From assembly GCF_025273675.1 (NCBI RefSeq), contig NZ_CP045809.1, positions 4,712,001 through 4,776,000 on the forward strand: a stretch of DNA of 64,000 nt, written 5' to 3'. The notes under the pieces are model-generated. The model made no database searches, had not been told where the DNA came from, and saw nothing but the letters and a program-made list of their open reading frames with translations. The translations under genes were made by a program, and so were the position numbers. The DNA is from Gordonia pseudamarae (GTDB lineage Bacteria; Actinomycetota; Actinomycetes; Mycobacteriales; Mycobacteriaceae). Shown one piece after another: positions 24,707-33,285 of the stretch. How positions within the stretch are numbered: the stretch's first letter is position 1; the number at the start of each line of letters is the position of its first letter.

Positions 24707-25598
24707 CCGCACGGCTGTGACCGATCAGGCCCGCCGGCCCCGTCCCCGCCGGATCGGACTGTGGTGCGCGCTCGCCGTGCTGATCGGTCTGGTCCTGTAC
24801 GCCTTCGCCGTGCCGCTGTTCGTCGACCATGACACCCGCATCGTCGACTACACGATCGCCGGTGTGGCTCCGTCGGCCGACCATCCGCTCGGCACCGATC
24901 CGGCCGGCCGCGACCTGTTCATCCGGGTCGCCCTCGGCCTGCGGCTGTCGCTGACGATCGCGCTGATCGTCGCGGTGGCGTCGACGGTCCTGGGCACCGC
25001 GGTGGGCGTGATCGCCGGATTCGTCGGCGGCGCCGTCGACCAGGTCCTGATGCGTACCAGTGACACCGTCAACGCGCTGCCCCATCTCATCCTGAGCCTG
25101 GTGATCGTGGCCATGTTCCGCGGCAGCGTGCCGGCGATCATCGTGGCGCTGGTACTCAGCCACTGGGTGACCACAGCGAGAATCATTCGGGCCCAAACGT
25201 TATCGATGCGTAACTCGGAGGTGATCGCCTCGGCATGGCTCAGCGGGATGGGACGCGGGCAGATCATCCGGCATCATCTGGTACCCGCGGCGCTGGGCCA
25301 GGCACTCATCTCGGTACTGCTGCTGGTGCCGCACGCCGTGTGGCACGAGTCGACGTTCTCCTTCCTCGGCATCGGCCTGCCGCCGCACGAACCGAGTCTG
25401 GGTACCCTGCTGTCCGACGCCGAGGGCGGTCTGCTGCTCGGTCAATGGTGGCTGCTGGTGTTCCCCGGCGGCGCACTGATCGCGGCCGTGCTGGCGGTGG
25501 GTGTCGCGGGGCGGGCGCTGACGGCGCGGATCACCGGAGCGGAGGTGCGATGGCCGAGAAACGTAGCGCGCAAGCCCGGTCCTTCAGGGCCGGGTTAG
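24699..25598 (+). CDS. cntC: ABC transporter permease (CntC/DppC-like), 3' end altered by insertion
   Basis: 299 residues from ATG 24699. Second-type permease: PSADHPLGTDPAGRDLFIRV (about 57-76) is the signature of DppC/NikC proteins, the EAA loop is SEVIASAWLSGMGRGQIIRHHLVP, and STFSFLGIGLPPHEPSLG follows. The last dozen or so codons are read from the inserted TnpB element (NVARKPGPSGPG), because the original stop lay in or beyond the site where the element now sits. All core regions are present, so the protein is probably functional. Confidence 0.85.
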   Translation: MSDRTAVTDQARRPRPRRIGLWCALAVLIGLVLYAFAVPLFVDHDTRIVDYTIAGVAPSADHPLGTDPAGRDLFIRVALGLRLSLTIALIVAVASTVLGTAVGVIAGFVGGAVDQVLMRTSDTVNALPHLILSLVIVAMFRGSVPAIIVALVLSHWVTTARIIRAQTLSMRNSEVIASAWLSGMGRGQIIRHHLVPAALGQALISVLLLVPHAVWHESTFSFLGIGLPPHEPSLGTLLSDAEGGLLLGQWWLLVFPGGALIAAVLAVGVAGRALTARITGAEVRWPRNVARKPGPSGPG

Positions 25599-25640
25599 CG
25601 CATCAACAACAGTGTCAGTGGGGCACAGTAGGATTGAACC

Positions 25641-26789
25641 ATGCAGTTGCGATATCAGTACCGCGTCTACCCGACGCCCGGACAGCAGAACAGGCTGGCC
25701 CAGGCGTTCGGGTGTGCGCGGGTGGTATTCAACGACGCGCTACGGGCACGGCAGGTCGCCTACCAGGCCGGGCTAAAACTCTCCGATACCGATGTGCAGA
25801 AGCTCGTGGTCACCGAGGCCAAGCGAACCCCAGAGCGTCAATGGCTGGGCGAGGTGGCATCGGTGGTGCTGGTGCAAGCCAGCCAGGACGCGCGGCGTGC
25901 GTATCGCAACTGGTTCGATTCGATGTCCGGGAAACGCAAGGGCCGCAAGGTCGGCGCACCTCGTTTCCGGTCCCGCAAAGACAATCGGCAAGCGATCCGG
26001 CTCACCCGCAACGGATTCTCGATCCGTGCGAATCGGAAGCTGTATGTGGCCAAGGTCGGCGAATTGAAGGTTGCCTGGTCACGCGACCTACCGTCGGAGC
26101 CATCGAGTGTCACGATCATCAAAGACGCGGCGGGCCGGTATTTCGCATCGTTCGTCGTCGAGACTTCGGACGAACCGCTGCCCGAGTCGCAGTTCGAGGT
26201 GGGTATCGATTTGGGTCTCACCTCGTTCGCGGTCTGCTCGGACGGCCGGGTGATCGACTCCCCGAAGTTCCTGCGCCGGGCCGAACGCAAACTCCGCAAA
26301 GCACAACAGGATCTGTCCCGCAAGCAGAAAGGATCGAAGAACCGCACCAAGGCCCGTGTGCGTGTCGCCAAAGCCCACGCCAGAGTGGCCGACTCCCGCA
26401 AGGATTGGGCGCACAAACTGTCCACGACATTGATCCGCGAGAACCAAGCGATCTACGTCGAGGACCTGTGCGTCACCGGGCTTGCGCGGACGCGGTTGGC
26501 GAAATCGGTGCACGACGCCGGGTGGGGCATGTTCGTGCGTATGGTGGAGGAGAAAGCCGCCCGGTACGGGCGCACCGTCGTCAAGGTGGATCGGTTTTTC
26601 CCGTCGAGCCAACTGTGTTCGGTGTGCGGGGCGAAGGACGGGCCGAAACCGCTCTCGGTTCGGGAGTGGACGTGTCGGGGGTGTGGTGCGGTCCACGACC
26701 GCGACCTGAACGCTGCCAAGAACATTCTCGCGGAGGGGCGCTCCGAGAGACTAAACGCCTGCGGAGAGACGGTCAGTCTTCCCGCGTGA
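25641..26789 (+). CDS. tnpB: TnpB RNA-guided nuclease
   Basis: 382 residues. TnpB cuts DNA beside a target-adjacent motif using an omega-RNA made from the element's right end, and is the ancestor of Cas12. The split RuvC site is complete: Asp190 in GIDLGLTSFAV, Glu274 in IYVEDLCVTGL, and Asp355 in HDRDLNAAKNIL. The zinc finger lies between as CSVCG (326-330) and CRGCG (345-349). The N-terminal helix-turn-helix has TPGQQNRLAQAFGCARVVFN. All catalytic residues remain, so the nuclease should be active. Confidence 0.93.
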   Translation: MQLRYQYRVYPTPGQQNRLAQAFGCARVVFNDALRARQVAYQAGLKLSDTDVQKLVVTEAKRTPERQWLGEVASVVLVQASQDARRAYRNWFDSMSGKRKGRKVGAPRFRSRKDNRQAIRLTRNGFSIRANRKLYVAKVGELKVAWSRDLPSEPSSVTIIKDAAGRYFASFVVETSDEPLPESQFEVGIDLGLTSFAVCSDGRVIDSPKFLRRAERKLRKAQQDLSRKQKGSKNRTKARVRVAKAHARVADSRKDWAHKLSTTLIRENQAIYVEDLCVTGLARTRLAKSVHDAGWGMFVRMVEEKAARYGRTVVKVDRFFPSSQLCSVCGAKDGPKPLSVREWTCRGCGAVHDRDLNAAKNILAEGRSERLNACGETVSLPA

Positions 26790-26884
26790 GTGGGGAGCAC
26801 GACTCGGTGAAACAGGAACCCGCCAAGACGCCACGAAGTGGCGTGGTAGGAATCCCGGTCGTTTACGGCCGGGAGGACGTCAAA
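26790..26884 (+). ncRNA. Probable omega-RNA scaffold at the right end of the TnpB element
   Basis: The 95 bases after the tnpB stop carry two tight hairpins (26828-26844 and 26853-26874) and end at the element border, as in known omega-RNAs, whose 5' part also overlaps the end of tnpB. The guide would be the flanking host sequence starting near 26885, the fifth codon onward of cntD. The 5' end cannot be set from sequence. Confidence 0.6.
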
Positions 26885-27756
26885 TCGTCTGTACGGCTGC
26901 TGATTTCGGGCCTGGCTGTCGACATCACCGGCGAACACGGCACCGTCGCCGCGGTGCGCGCGGTGGACCTCGACGTCGGTGCGGGATGCGTGCACGCGGT
27001 GATCGGCGAGTCCGGATCAGGCAAATCCACTGTCCTGCGGGCAATCAGCGGCGCGCTGCCACCGACCGCGCACGCACGCGGCCGGATCGAACTGTCGGGC
27101 GGGGGCGTTCCCGGCGGACACGCCGACATCCTCGGCCCCGCGCGGCGCCGACGCTCGATGCTGCCGCCGACACCCACCCTGGCCGGCCGGGTCATCGGCG
27201 TCATACCGCAATCGGCGGCAACGGCTCTGACGCCGGTGCGGACCTTCGGCGCCCAACTCACCGAAACCTGCGCGGCGCTCGGACACCGGCGCGATGTCGG
27301 CGAACTCATCACCGCCGTCGGACTCCGGTCCGGCGACGCCGGGCTGTATCCGCACGAGATGTCCGGTGGCATGGCCCAGCGGGCGGCGTTCGCGCTCGCG
27401 TTGGCCGGGGATCCGCCGCTGCTGCTCGCCGACGAACCCACCTCGGCACTCGACCCGGTGCTGACCGCCCACTTGCTGGCCATTCTGCGCGACCACGCCG
27501 ACGCCGGTGGCACAGTCCTGCTGGTGACGCACGACATCGAAGAACTCGAGAGCACCCGGATCGCCGAGGAGGTCAGCGTGATGCGGCACGGCAGGATCGT
27601 CGAAACCGGCACCGCCACCCAGGTATTGCGGAGCCCGGCGCACGCCTACACGCGGCTGCTGCTGGCGGCTCTGCCGTCCCGCGGGCTGCACGCCCCCGCG
27701 ACCCTGCATGATCCGGGCGCACTGCATGATCCGGGCGACACCGACGGGACCGTCCG

Positions 27757-28518
27757 ATGACCGGCACAACCGCCCACCCGCTCGTCGCCTCCGGGGTGGT
27801 GTATACGCCACCGGTGGCCACCGGCCGGCTGCTCGCCGGACTCGATCTGCGTGTCGAGCCCGGTGAGATCGTCGGACTGACCGGACCCTCCGGCTCCGGA
27901 AAGACCACAATCGTCCGATTGCTCAGCGGGCTGATCGCACCGGACGCGGGTAGCGTACGCCTCGGTGACACCCCCGTCGGCGAGATCCGGGCCGCCTCGG
28001 GCCGGGCGGTCCGCGGACGGATCGGGGTGACCTTCCAGTCACCCAGGGCGGCAATGGATCCGCGGATGCGGCTGGACCGCGCCATCGAGTTGTCCGCTCG
28101 AGAAGCCGCCCGCCGCGGGCCCGCGGGTGCGCGGCCGGTGCCGCTCGACGGCCTCGCCGAGACACTCGGCCTCACATCCGGACTCCTGCACCGGCGTCCC
28201 CATGAGGTCTCCGACGGTCAGCTTCAACGTGCCGCCCTGCTACGCACACTCGCGCATCAGCCCGAGATCGTGTTGTGCGACGAGATCACGGCCGCCCTCG
28301 ACCGGATCAGCGCGGCGGTGGCGATGCGGCTACTCGACGAGATCGCCCACAGGCACGGTCGGGGCGTACTCGTCGTGAGTCACGATCACCCTCTTGTCGT
28401 GGCCGTCGCCGACCGGGTACTCATGGTCGGCAACGGCAGGACCGTTCAGCGACCGTCGGCGCCTACTACCCTGTCGGACCCGCACTCCGGGATCGACAGC
28501 ACACTCGGCCGATCATGA
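27757..28518 (+). CDS. cntF: ABC transporter ATPase (CntF-like)
   Basis: 253 residues. Second nucleotide-binding subunit of the importer. Walker A GPSGSGKTT (about 43-51), Q-loop TFQSPRAAMDPRM, signature VSDGQLQRA instead of the usual LSGGQ, Walker B IVLCDEITAALD, H-loop SHDHP. It begins with an ATGA overlap with the cntD stop, so its translation depends on ribosomes finishing the interrupted cntD frame. Last gene of the import operon; it ends 9 bases from the convergent esterase gene. Confidence 0.87.
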   Translation: MTGTTAHPLVASGVVYTPPVATGRLLAGLDLRVEPGEIVGLTGPSGSGKTTIVRLLSGLIAPDAGSVRLGDTPVGEIRAASGRAVRGRIGVTFQSPRAAMDPRMRLDRAIELSAREAARRGPAGARPVPLDGLAETLGLTSGLLHRRPHEVSDGQLQRAALLRTLAHQPEIVLCDEITAALDRISAAVAMRLLDEIAHRHGRGVLVVSHDHPLVVAVADRVLMVGNGRTVQRPSAPTTLSDPHSGIDSTLGRS

Positions 28519-28527
28519 CCCTGCCGA

Positions 28528-29583
28528 TCAGGACAATGCGGCCCGAACCGCCGCCGACATCCGGTCGAAGACTCCGCGCGCATCGGCCGACAGCGCCGTC
28601 ATGTTCACAAAGCCATGAATCAGGCTACCGGCCCGATCCAGGGTCGTCGGCACACCGGCCTCGCGGAGTCGTTCGGCGTAGGCGATGCCCTCATCGCGGA
28701 GCGGGTCGAAACCGGCCACCAGCACGTAGGCCGGGGCCAGGCCCGACAGGTCGTCGGCGAGAATCGGAGACACCCGCGGATCGGAACGGTCTGCGGGCAC
28801 CGGAGCGTAGGTGTCGGTGAACCAGTTGACGCGTTCGGCGGTCAGGTAGAACCCCTTGGCGAACTCACGCCGCGAGGCCGTGTCCGCCGATTCCGACGCG
28901 TTCACCACCGGGTAGATCAGCAACTGCAGGGCGGGCCGCACATCCTCGCCGCGCACGTCCGCCGCCAGCACCGTCGCGAGGTTGGCGCCGGCACTGTCGC
29001 CGGCGACGACGATCTTGTCCGGCGACACACCCCAGCCCGGCGCGGCCCCGACCACGTGATGCCAGGCGGCCAGCGCGTCGTCGGTGGCGGCCGGGAACGG
29101 GTGTTCGGGGGCCAGCCGGTAGTCCACCGACACCACATCGGCGCCGGTACCGATCGCCAGGCGGCGGGCCACCGCGTCGTGGCTCGCCCGGCTGCCGAGC
29201 ACGAATCCACCACCGTGGAAGTACAGGATGATGCCCGTCGATTGTTCGTCGGCCCGATAGCGGGTCGCCGACACTGTGTCGTCGATACGGAAGTCCTCGA
29301 CAACCGCCAGCGGCGGGAACGTCTCGGCGATCATCGCCGACGATTCGTCCAGACGGTGCCGCGCCTGGCTCACGGTTCCGCTGACCAACGCCATGCCCGG
29401 AACGTTCGCCGCGGCCCACGCGATCACCGCCATCGGCGGGTCGAGCCGGTCACCGTCGGCGTTGACGTGACCCCATCGGCTCAGCGACGCCACGAGCACG
29501 GGCGGCACCTTCCCGATGGGTTTGATCAGGGCCCGTCGGACCCTGGCGACCGGTGACAGTGGCGGTGTGGTGGCTCGGCTCAC
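28528..29583 (-). CDS. Alpha/beta hydrolase, hormone-sensitive-lipase family esterase
   Basis: 351 residues from GTG 29583; the frame is open to ATG 29634 but that start lies inside a palindrome that looks like an operator. HSL-type esterase: oxyanion motif FHGGGFVLGSRASHD, nucleophile GDSAGANLA, catalytic Asp in VAGFDPLRDEG and His in LIHGFVNM. A 100-residue N-terminal region precedes the domain, as in LipN/LipW-type mycobacterial esterases. Hydrolyses short to medium acyl esters, probably in the cytoplasm. Core-region side of the junction with the metallophore island. Confidence 0.87.
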   Translation of the reverse strand: MSRATTPPLSPVARVRRALIKPIGKVPPVLVASLSRWGHVNADGDRLDPPMAVIAWAAANVPGMALVSGTVSQARHRLDESSAMIAETFPPLAVVEDFRIDDTVSATRYRADEQSTGIILYFHGGGFVLGSRASHDAVARRLAIGTGADVVSVDYRLAPEHPFPAATDDALAAWHHVVGAAPGWGVSPDKIVVAGDSAGANLATVLAADVRGEDVRPALQLLIYPVVNASESADTASRREFAKGFYLTAERVNWFTDTYAPVPADRSDPRVSPILADDLSGLAPAYVLVAGFDPLRDEGIAYAERLREAGVPTTLDRAGSLIHGFVNMTALSADARGVFDRMSAAVRAALS

Positions 29584-29613
29584 GTTCCAGAGCCTACGGG
29601 ACCACCCCCATAG

Positions 29614-29635
29614 TGTGACAACCCCTGTTGTCACA
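29614..29635. promoter_or_regulatory. Inverted repeat in the esterase/murT divergent region
   Basis: tgtgacaa (29614-29621), six bases, ttgtcaca (29628-29635): a perfect eight-base inverted repeat about 30 bases before the esterase start and 63 bases before murT. Symmetry and position suggest a dimeric repressor site; the regulator is unknown. Confidence 0.5.
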
Positions 29636-29697
29636 GTGTGATTCGTCGGGCCCCCGCGCCCCGCTCACACACGCGGCACCTGTGACAGACTCTCTGC

Positions 29698-30987
29698 ATG
29701 CCCGAGCGCGAACATCACAACCCAGCCCGGCTGCCGGTACGCACCACCGTCGCCTTGGCAGCAGCCGGCGCGGCCCGCTGGGCCTCGCGTACCGCCGGAC
29801 GCGGTAAAGGCTCGATGATCGGCGGCCTGATCGCCGAGAAGATCGACCCGAAGATCATGTCCCGGCTGGCCGCGGGCAAGAAAACCGCGCTGATCACCGG
29901 CACCAACGGCAAATCCACCACCACGCGGATGACTGCGGCCGCGCTCGCCGAACTCGGCGAGGTGGCCACCCAGGCCGACGGTGCCAACATGGACGCCGGC
30001 ATCATCGCCACCCTGTCGCTGCAGCGTTCGGCCGGCATCTGCGCGCTCGAGGTGGACGAGCTGCACGTACCGCACGTCAGTGACGCCGTCGATCCGTCGG
30101 TTCTGGTGCTGCTCAACCTCTCCCGCGACCAGCTGGACCGGGTCGGCGAGATCAACATGATCGAACGCCGCCTGCGTGAGGGAATCGCCCGGCACCCCGA
30201 CACCGTCCTGGTGGCCAACTGTGACGATGTGCTGGTCACCTCGGCGGCGTTCAACGCGCCACACGTGGTGTGGGTGGCCGCGGGTGCGAGCTGGGTGGGC
30301 GACTCGGTGAGCTGCCCCCGCACCGGCGAACCCATCATCCGCGGCGAGGACGGCTGGTACTCCAGCGGCGACGAGACTTTCCGACGCCCCACCCCCGACT
30401 GGTGGGTCGACGACGAAAAGATATATGGCCCTGATGGTTTCGTGGTAGAAATGCCACTGTCGGTGCCCGGCAGTGCGAACCGCGGCAATGCCGCCCAGGC
30501 CGTCGCGGCAGCGGTCGCGATGGGTGCCGATCCCGCGAAAGCCGTTGCGGCGGTGGGCACTGTCCGCGAAGTCGCCGGCCGGTACGGCGTCCACCGGGTG
30601 GGCAACCACTCGGTGCGCACGCTGCTGGCCAAAAATCCGGCCGGCTGGCAGGAGGCGCTGTCGATGATCGATCAGGACGCCGACGGACTGGTGATCGCCG
30701 TCAACGGTCAGGTCCCCGACGGCGAGGACCTGTCATGGTTGTGGGATGTACGGTTCGAGGCGTTCGAGACGATGAAGGTCGTCGCGGCGGGCGAACGCGC
30801 CGCCGACCTGTCGGTGCGACTGCTGTACGCGGGCGCCGAGCACATCACCATCGACGACCCGATGAAGGCCATCGCCTCCTGCCCGCCCGGCCGCGTCGAG
30901 GTCCTGGCCAACTACACCGCGTTCCGCGATCTGGGTGTTGCTCTCGAGCGCGCCGAGGCCAAAGCCGCCGGAGGGAACCAGAAGTGA
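29698..30987 (+). CDS. murT: Lipid II isoglutaminyl synthase, MurT subunit
   Basis: 429 residues. With GatD it amidates the D-Glu of the peptidoglycan stem to D-isoglutamine on lipid II. Mur-ligase-type ATPase: P-loop ITGTNGKSTTT (about 66-76), central domain CALEVDELHVPHV and NLSRDQLDRVGE, and the C-terminal DUF1727 domain LLAKNPAGWQEAL and YTAFRDLG. The paired cysteines of the staphylococcal zinc ribbon are not present (only SCPRTGEP), as I would expect in mycobacterial homologues. Overlaps gatD by 4 bases. Confidence 0.92.
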   Translation: MPEREHHNPARLPVRTTVALAAAGAARWASRTAGRGKGSMIGGLIAEKIDPKIMSRLAAGKKTALITGTNGKSTTTRMTAAALAELGEVATQADGANMDAGIIATLSLQRSAGICALEVDELHVPHVSDAVDPSVLVLLNLSRDQLDRVGEINMIERRLREGIARHPDTVLVANCDDVLVTSAAFNAPHVVWVAAGASWVGDSVSCPRTGEPIIRGEDGWYSSGDETFRRPTPDWWVDDEKIYGPDGFVVEMPLSVPGSANRGNAAQAVAAAVAMGADPAKAVAAVGTVREVAGRYGVHRVGNHSVRTLLAKNPAGWQEALSMIDQDADGLVIAVNGQVPDGEDLSWLWDVRFEAFETMKVVAAGERAADLSVRLLYAGAEHITIDDPMKAIASCPPGRVEVLANYTAFRDLGVALERAEAKAAGGNQK

Positions 30988-31706
30988 GCGAATCGACCCT
31001 CCGCATCGGCCTGGTGCTGCCCGACGTGATGGGCACCTACGGCGACGGCGGCAACGCCCTGATCCTGCGTCAGCGCGCACGCATGCGTGGCATCGACGCC
31101 GAGATCATCTCGATAACCCTCGACGACGAGGTGCCCGAGTCCCTCGACGTGTACACCCTCGGTGGCGCCGAGGACTACGCGCAGCGACTGGCCACCCGGC
31201 ACCTCACCCGCTTTCCGGGTCTGCAGCGCGCCGCCGCGGCGGGACGCCCGGTACTGGCGATCTGTGCCGCGATCCAGGTCCTCGGCCACTGGTATGAGAC
31301 ATCGGCGGGCGAACGGGTGGAAGGGATTTCACTGTTCGACCTCACCACCTCCCCGCAGGAGAGGCGCAGCATCGGTGAGCTCGTCACCGAGCCGACGCCC
31401 GACGGCCTCACCGAACCGCTCAGCGGGTTCGAGAACCACCGCGGCGGAACCCTTCTCGGTTCCGATGCCCGGCCGCTGGGCCGGGTACGGCACGGGGTCG
31501 GCAACGGGGTGGGCGACGGCACCGAGGGCGTGGTGCAGGGTTCGGTGCTCGGCACCTACATGCACGGACCTGCCCTGGCCCGTAATCCGCAGCTCGCCGA
31601 CCACCTGCTCAAGCGGGCGCTGGGCGTCGACACCCTCGCCCCGCTCGACCTCCCCCAGGTCGACCGCCTGCGTACCGAACGTCTTGCAGCGGCCCGTCGC
31701 GGTTGA
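30984..31706 (+). CDS. gatD: Lipid II isoglutaminyl synthase, GatD glutaminase subunit
   Basis: 240 residues from GTG 30984, overlapping the murT stop as GTGA. Class I glutamine amidotransferase of the CobB/CobQ type that supplies ammonia to MurT. GLVLPDVMGTYGDGGNALIL is the conserved N-terminal segment. The catalytic Cys lies in LAICAAIQVLG (about 92-102), and the His in LGTYMHGPALARN (about 190-202); GFENHRGGT also matches GatD. Essential partner of MurT, in the same operon. Confidence 0.92.
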   Translation: MSESTLRIGLVLPDVMGTYGDGGNALILRQRARMRGIDAEIISITLDDEVPESLDVYTLGGAEDYAQRLATRHLTRFPGLQRAAAAGRPVLAICAAIQVLGHWYETSAGERVEGISLFDLTTSPQERRSIGELVTEPTPDGLTEPLSGFENHRGGTLLGSDARPLGRVRHGVGNGVGDGTEGVVQGSVLGTYMHGPALARNPQLADHLLKRALGVDTLAPLDLPQVDRLRTERLAAARRG

Positions 31707-31849
31707 TTCTCGCTGTCGAGGTGACCTCCGCCCTCGGGCCGCGCCGGCGAACGGATGGACACTGACCGGCAGCCGAAGAACCGGGCCGACCCACCCAACC
31801 CTCGTGACGGGTGCGTTCGTGGCGGGGCGCATTGGTGTTCCGGGGAGTG

Positions 31850-32572
31850 TCAGCTCGCCGGAATGTGCCGGGATATCCCGGCGTGGTCGGCGGCCGCGGC
31901 GAGAACCTCGCGCAGCATGGCCGGGGTGAGCCGGCCGGTGAAGGTGTTGTGCTGACTGACGTGATAACAGCCGAACAAGGTGATCGCCTCAGCCCCGCGG
32001 GACAGTGAAACCTGTACGCCATGACCGAATTTCGGCCTCGGACGCGGCACCGCCCAGCCGAACTCCGCCAACTCCCGCAGCGCCACCTGCCACCCGAAGC
32101 CGCCCAGAACGACGACCGATCGCGCGGTGGGGAAAAGCAGGTCGAGTTCGGCGCGAAACCACTTGGCGCAGTTGTCGCGTTCAGTGGTGGTCGGCGTGTT
32201 CTGCGGCGGCGGGCAGTGCACCGGCGCCACCATCCGCACCCCGAACAACTCCATCCCGTCATCTGCCGAGGTGGCGGTGGGCGCACTGGCCAGGCCCACG
32301 TCGTAGAGGCCGCGGAACAGCACGTCGCCGCTCTGGTCGCCGGTGAACATGCGTCCGGTGCGGTTGGCACCGTGCGCGGCGGGTGCCAAACCCACGATCA
32401 GCACCGCCGCATCGGCCGGGCCGAAGCCGGGAACCGGCCTGCCCCAGTATTCTTGGTCGGCGAAGGCGGCCCGTTTCTCCCGCGCGACCTGTTCACGCCA
32501 GCGCACCAGACGTGGGCATGCGCGGCATGTCACCAACGCCGCGTCGAGTTGCTCCACCGTTCGGTACCGCAC
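31850..32572 (-). CDS. udgB: Family 5 uracil-DNA glycosylase (UdgB-type)
   Basis: 240 residues. Removes uracil and hypoxanthine from DNA for base-excision repair. Active-site motif GLAPAAHGANRTGRMFTGD (about 61-79) is the family 5 form. Iron-sulphur ligands: CRACPRL (Cys16, Cys19), then HCPPP and RDNCAKWF, giving four cysteines. Motif near the C-terminus: GCYHVSQHNTFTGRLTP, with the conserved His pair. The length matches the M. tuberculosis homologue. It stands between gatD (convergent) and the kinase gene, 20 bases downstream of the latter, so the two may be cotranscribed. Confidence 0.9.
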   Translation of the reverse strand: MRYRTVEQLDAALVTCRACPRLVRWREQVAREKRAAFADQEYWGRPVPGFGPADAAVLIVGLAPAAHGANRTGRMFTGDQSGDVLFRGLYDVGLASAPTATSADDGMELFGVRMVAPVHCPPPQNTPTTTERDNCAKWFRAELDLLFPTARSVVVLGGFGWQVALRELAEFGWAVPRPRPKFGHGVQVSLSRGAEAITLFGCYHVSQHNTFTGRLTPAMLREVLAAAADHAGISRHIPAS

Positions 32573-32592
32573 ACACCCACGCTACGCCCCGG

Positions 32593-33261
32593 TCAATCCA
32601 GGATCAGGCACCGTTCGCGGGTGCGGTCGACCCCGAACCAGCCGCGCTCGAACCGCTGCCACCGTTGCAGATGCTCGCGTTCGGCCTCGCCGTCGCGGGC
32701 GACGGTGCGCGCCAGCCGCTGGTCCTCGGTACCGCCGTCGACCCACAGTGCCCGGGTCAGTCGCGGCGCTATCCGCGTACGCGCGGAAGACACCCCCTCG
32801 ATGATGAGCAGCGGCTCCCACCGGACCCACACCGGACCACCGAGCGACGGCACGCCGTCGTGCCACACCCGCGGACGGTACACGTAGTCACGCCGCCGCA
32901 GGAACGGCCGCAGAATGTCGTTCTCGAGTTCGGGCCACCACGCGACGGGGTTGTCCCAGGTGGCGAAATCGTCGGTGCGGATCAGCACGGCCGCGGTGCC
33001 GTGGTCGGCGAGCTTGTTCACCAGTGCGTCGGCGATCACCGACTTGCCCGCCCCCGACGGCCCGTCGATGGCGACGATGCCGGTGGACAGCTCCGCGGCC
33101 AGCACGTCGAGATGCCGTTCCACGGTGGGGGCCAGCTCGACGACTGCCGACCTGTTGCCGGTGATCATCCGCGGCGGGAACGCTGTCATGCCGCGACTGT
33201 TCCGGCGGCTGCGCGCGGGCGGCGACGGAGGCGAGGTTTCAGCATCAGATACACCTACCAA
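32593..33261 (-). CDS. P-loop kinase, uridine-kinase-like
   Basis: 222 residues from ATG 33261; ATG 33189 (MTAFPPRMITG) is a plausible later start that drops a low-complexity Ser/Pro leader. Walker A IDGPSGAGKSV (about 66-76), then RTDDFATWDNPVAWW (about 94-108), the usual substrate Asp of the uridine kinase/phosphoribulokinase fold, YVYRPRVW, and LLIIEGVSSARTRI (Walker-B-like). Likely phosphorylates a nucleoside or similar small molecule; the substrate is not known. The C-terminus ends in ERCLILD. Confidence 0.78.
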   Translation of the reverse strand: MVGVSDAETSPPSPPARSRRNSRGMTAFPPRMITGNRSAVVELAPTVERHLDVLAAELSTGIVAIDGPSGAGKSVIADALVNKLADHGTAAVLIRTDDFATWDNPVAWWPELENDILRPFLRRRDYVYRPRVWHDGVPSLGGPVWVRWEPLLIIEGVSSARTRIAPRLTRALWVDGGTEDQRLARTVARDGEAEREHLQRWQRFERGWFGVDRTRERCLILD

Positions 33262-33285
33262 ACTCCGCGGCCGCGGGCGACGGGA

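Larger units (their letters stand above)
25562..26884 (+). mobile_element. IS200/IS605-group element carrying only tnpB
   Basis: About 1.32 kb. Left end has an imperfect hairpin agcccggtcc-ttca-gggccgggtt (25573-25594), right end has acgccac-gaa-gtggcgt (26828-26844) and tcccggtcg-ttta-cggccggga (26853-26874). One gene, tnpB, and no tnpA, so it moves only if a transposase acts in trans. No target duplication is needed in this group; an AAA at each junction makes the exact ends ambiguous by up to 3 bases. It sits four codons into the cntD gene. Confidence 0.85.
25550..27760 (+). pseudogene. cntD: ABC transporter ATPase (CntD-like) interrupted in frame by a TnpB element
   Basis: The original gene reads ATG GCC GAG AAA (25550-25561) and resumes at tcgtctgta (26885), giving MAEKSSVRLLISGLAVDI. 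The 1,323-base insertion is a multiple of three and has no stop in this frame, so one 736-codon frame runs from the native ATG through the element into the ATPase. The ATPase part is intact: Walker A GESGSGKST, Q-loop IPQSAATALTP, signature MSGGMAQRAA, Walker B LLLADEPTSALD, H-loop THDIEE. An in-frame GTG at about 26842 could start a near-native protein. Whether importer function survives is open. The stop overlaps the next ATG. Confidence 0.8.

Noticed and set aside
25235..25549. Upstream part of the open frame that runs into the cntD fusion
   Set aside because: It overlaps the cntC permease in another frame and has no family match. The true cntD start is ATG 25550, which gives MAEK joined to SSVRLL once the element is removed.
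29614..29635. CRP-type site between esterase and murT
   Set aside because: The TGTGA and TCACA halves are 12 bases apart, not 6, so the spacing does not fit CRP. It is kept only as an inverted repeat of unknown binder.
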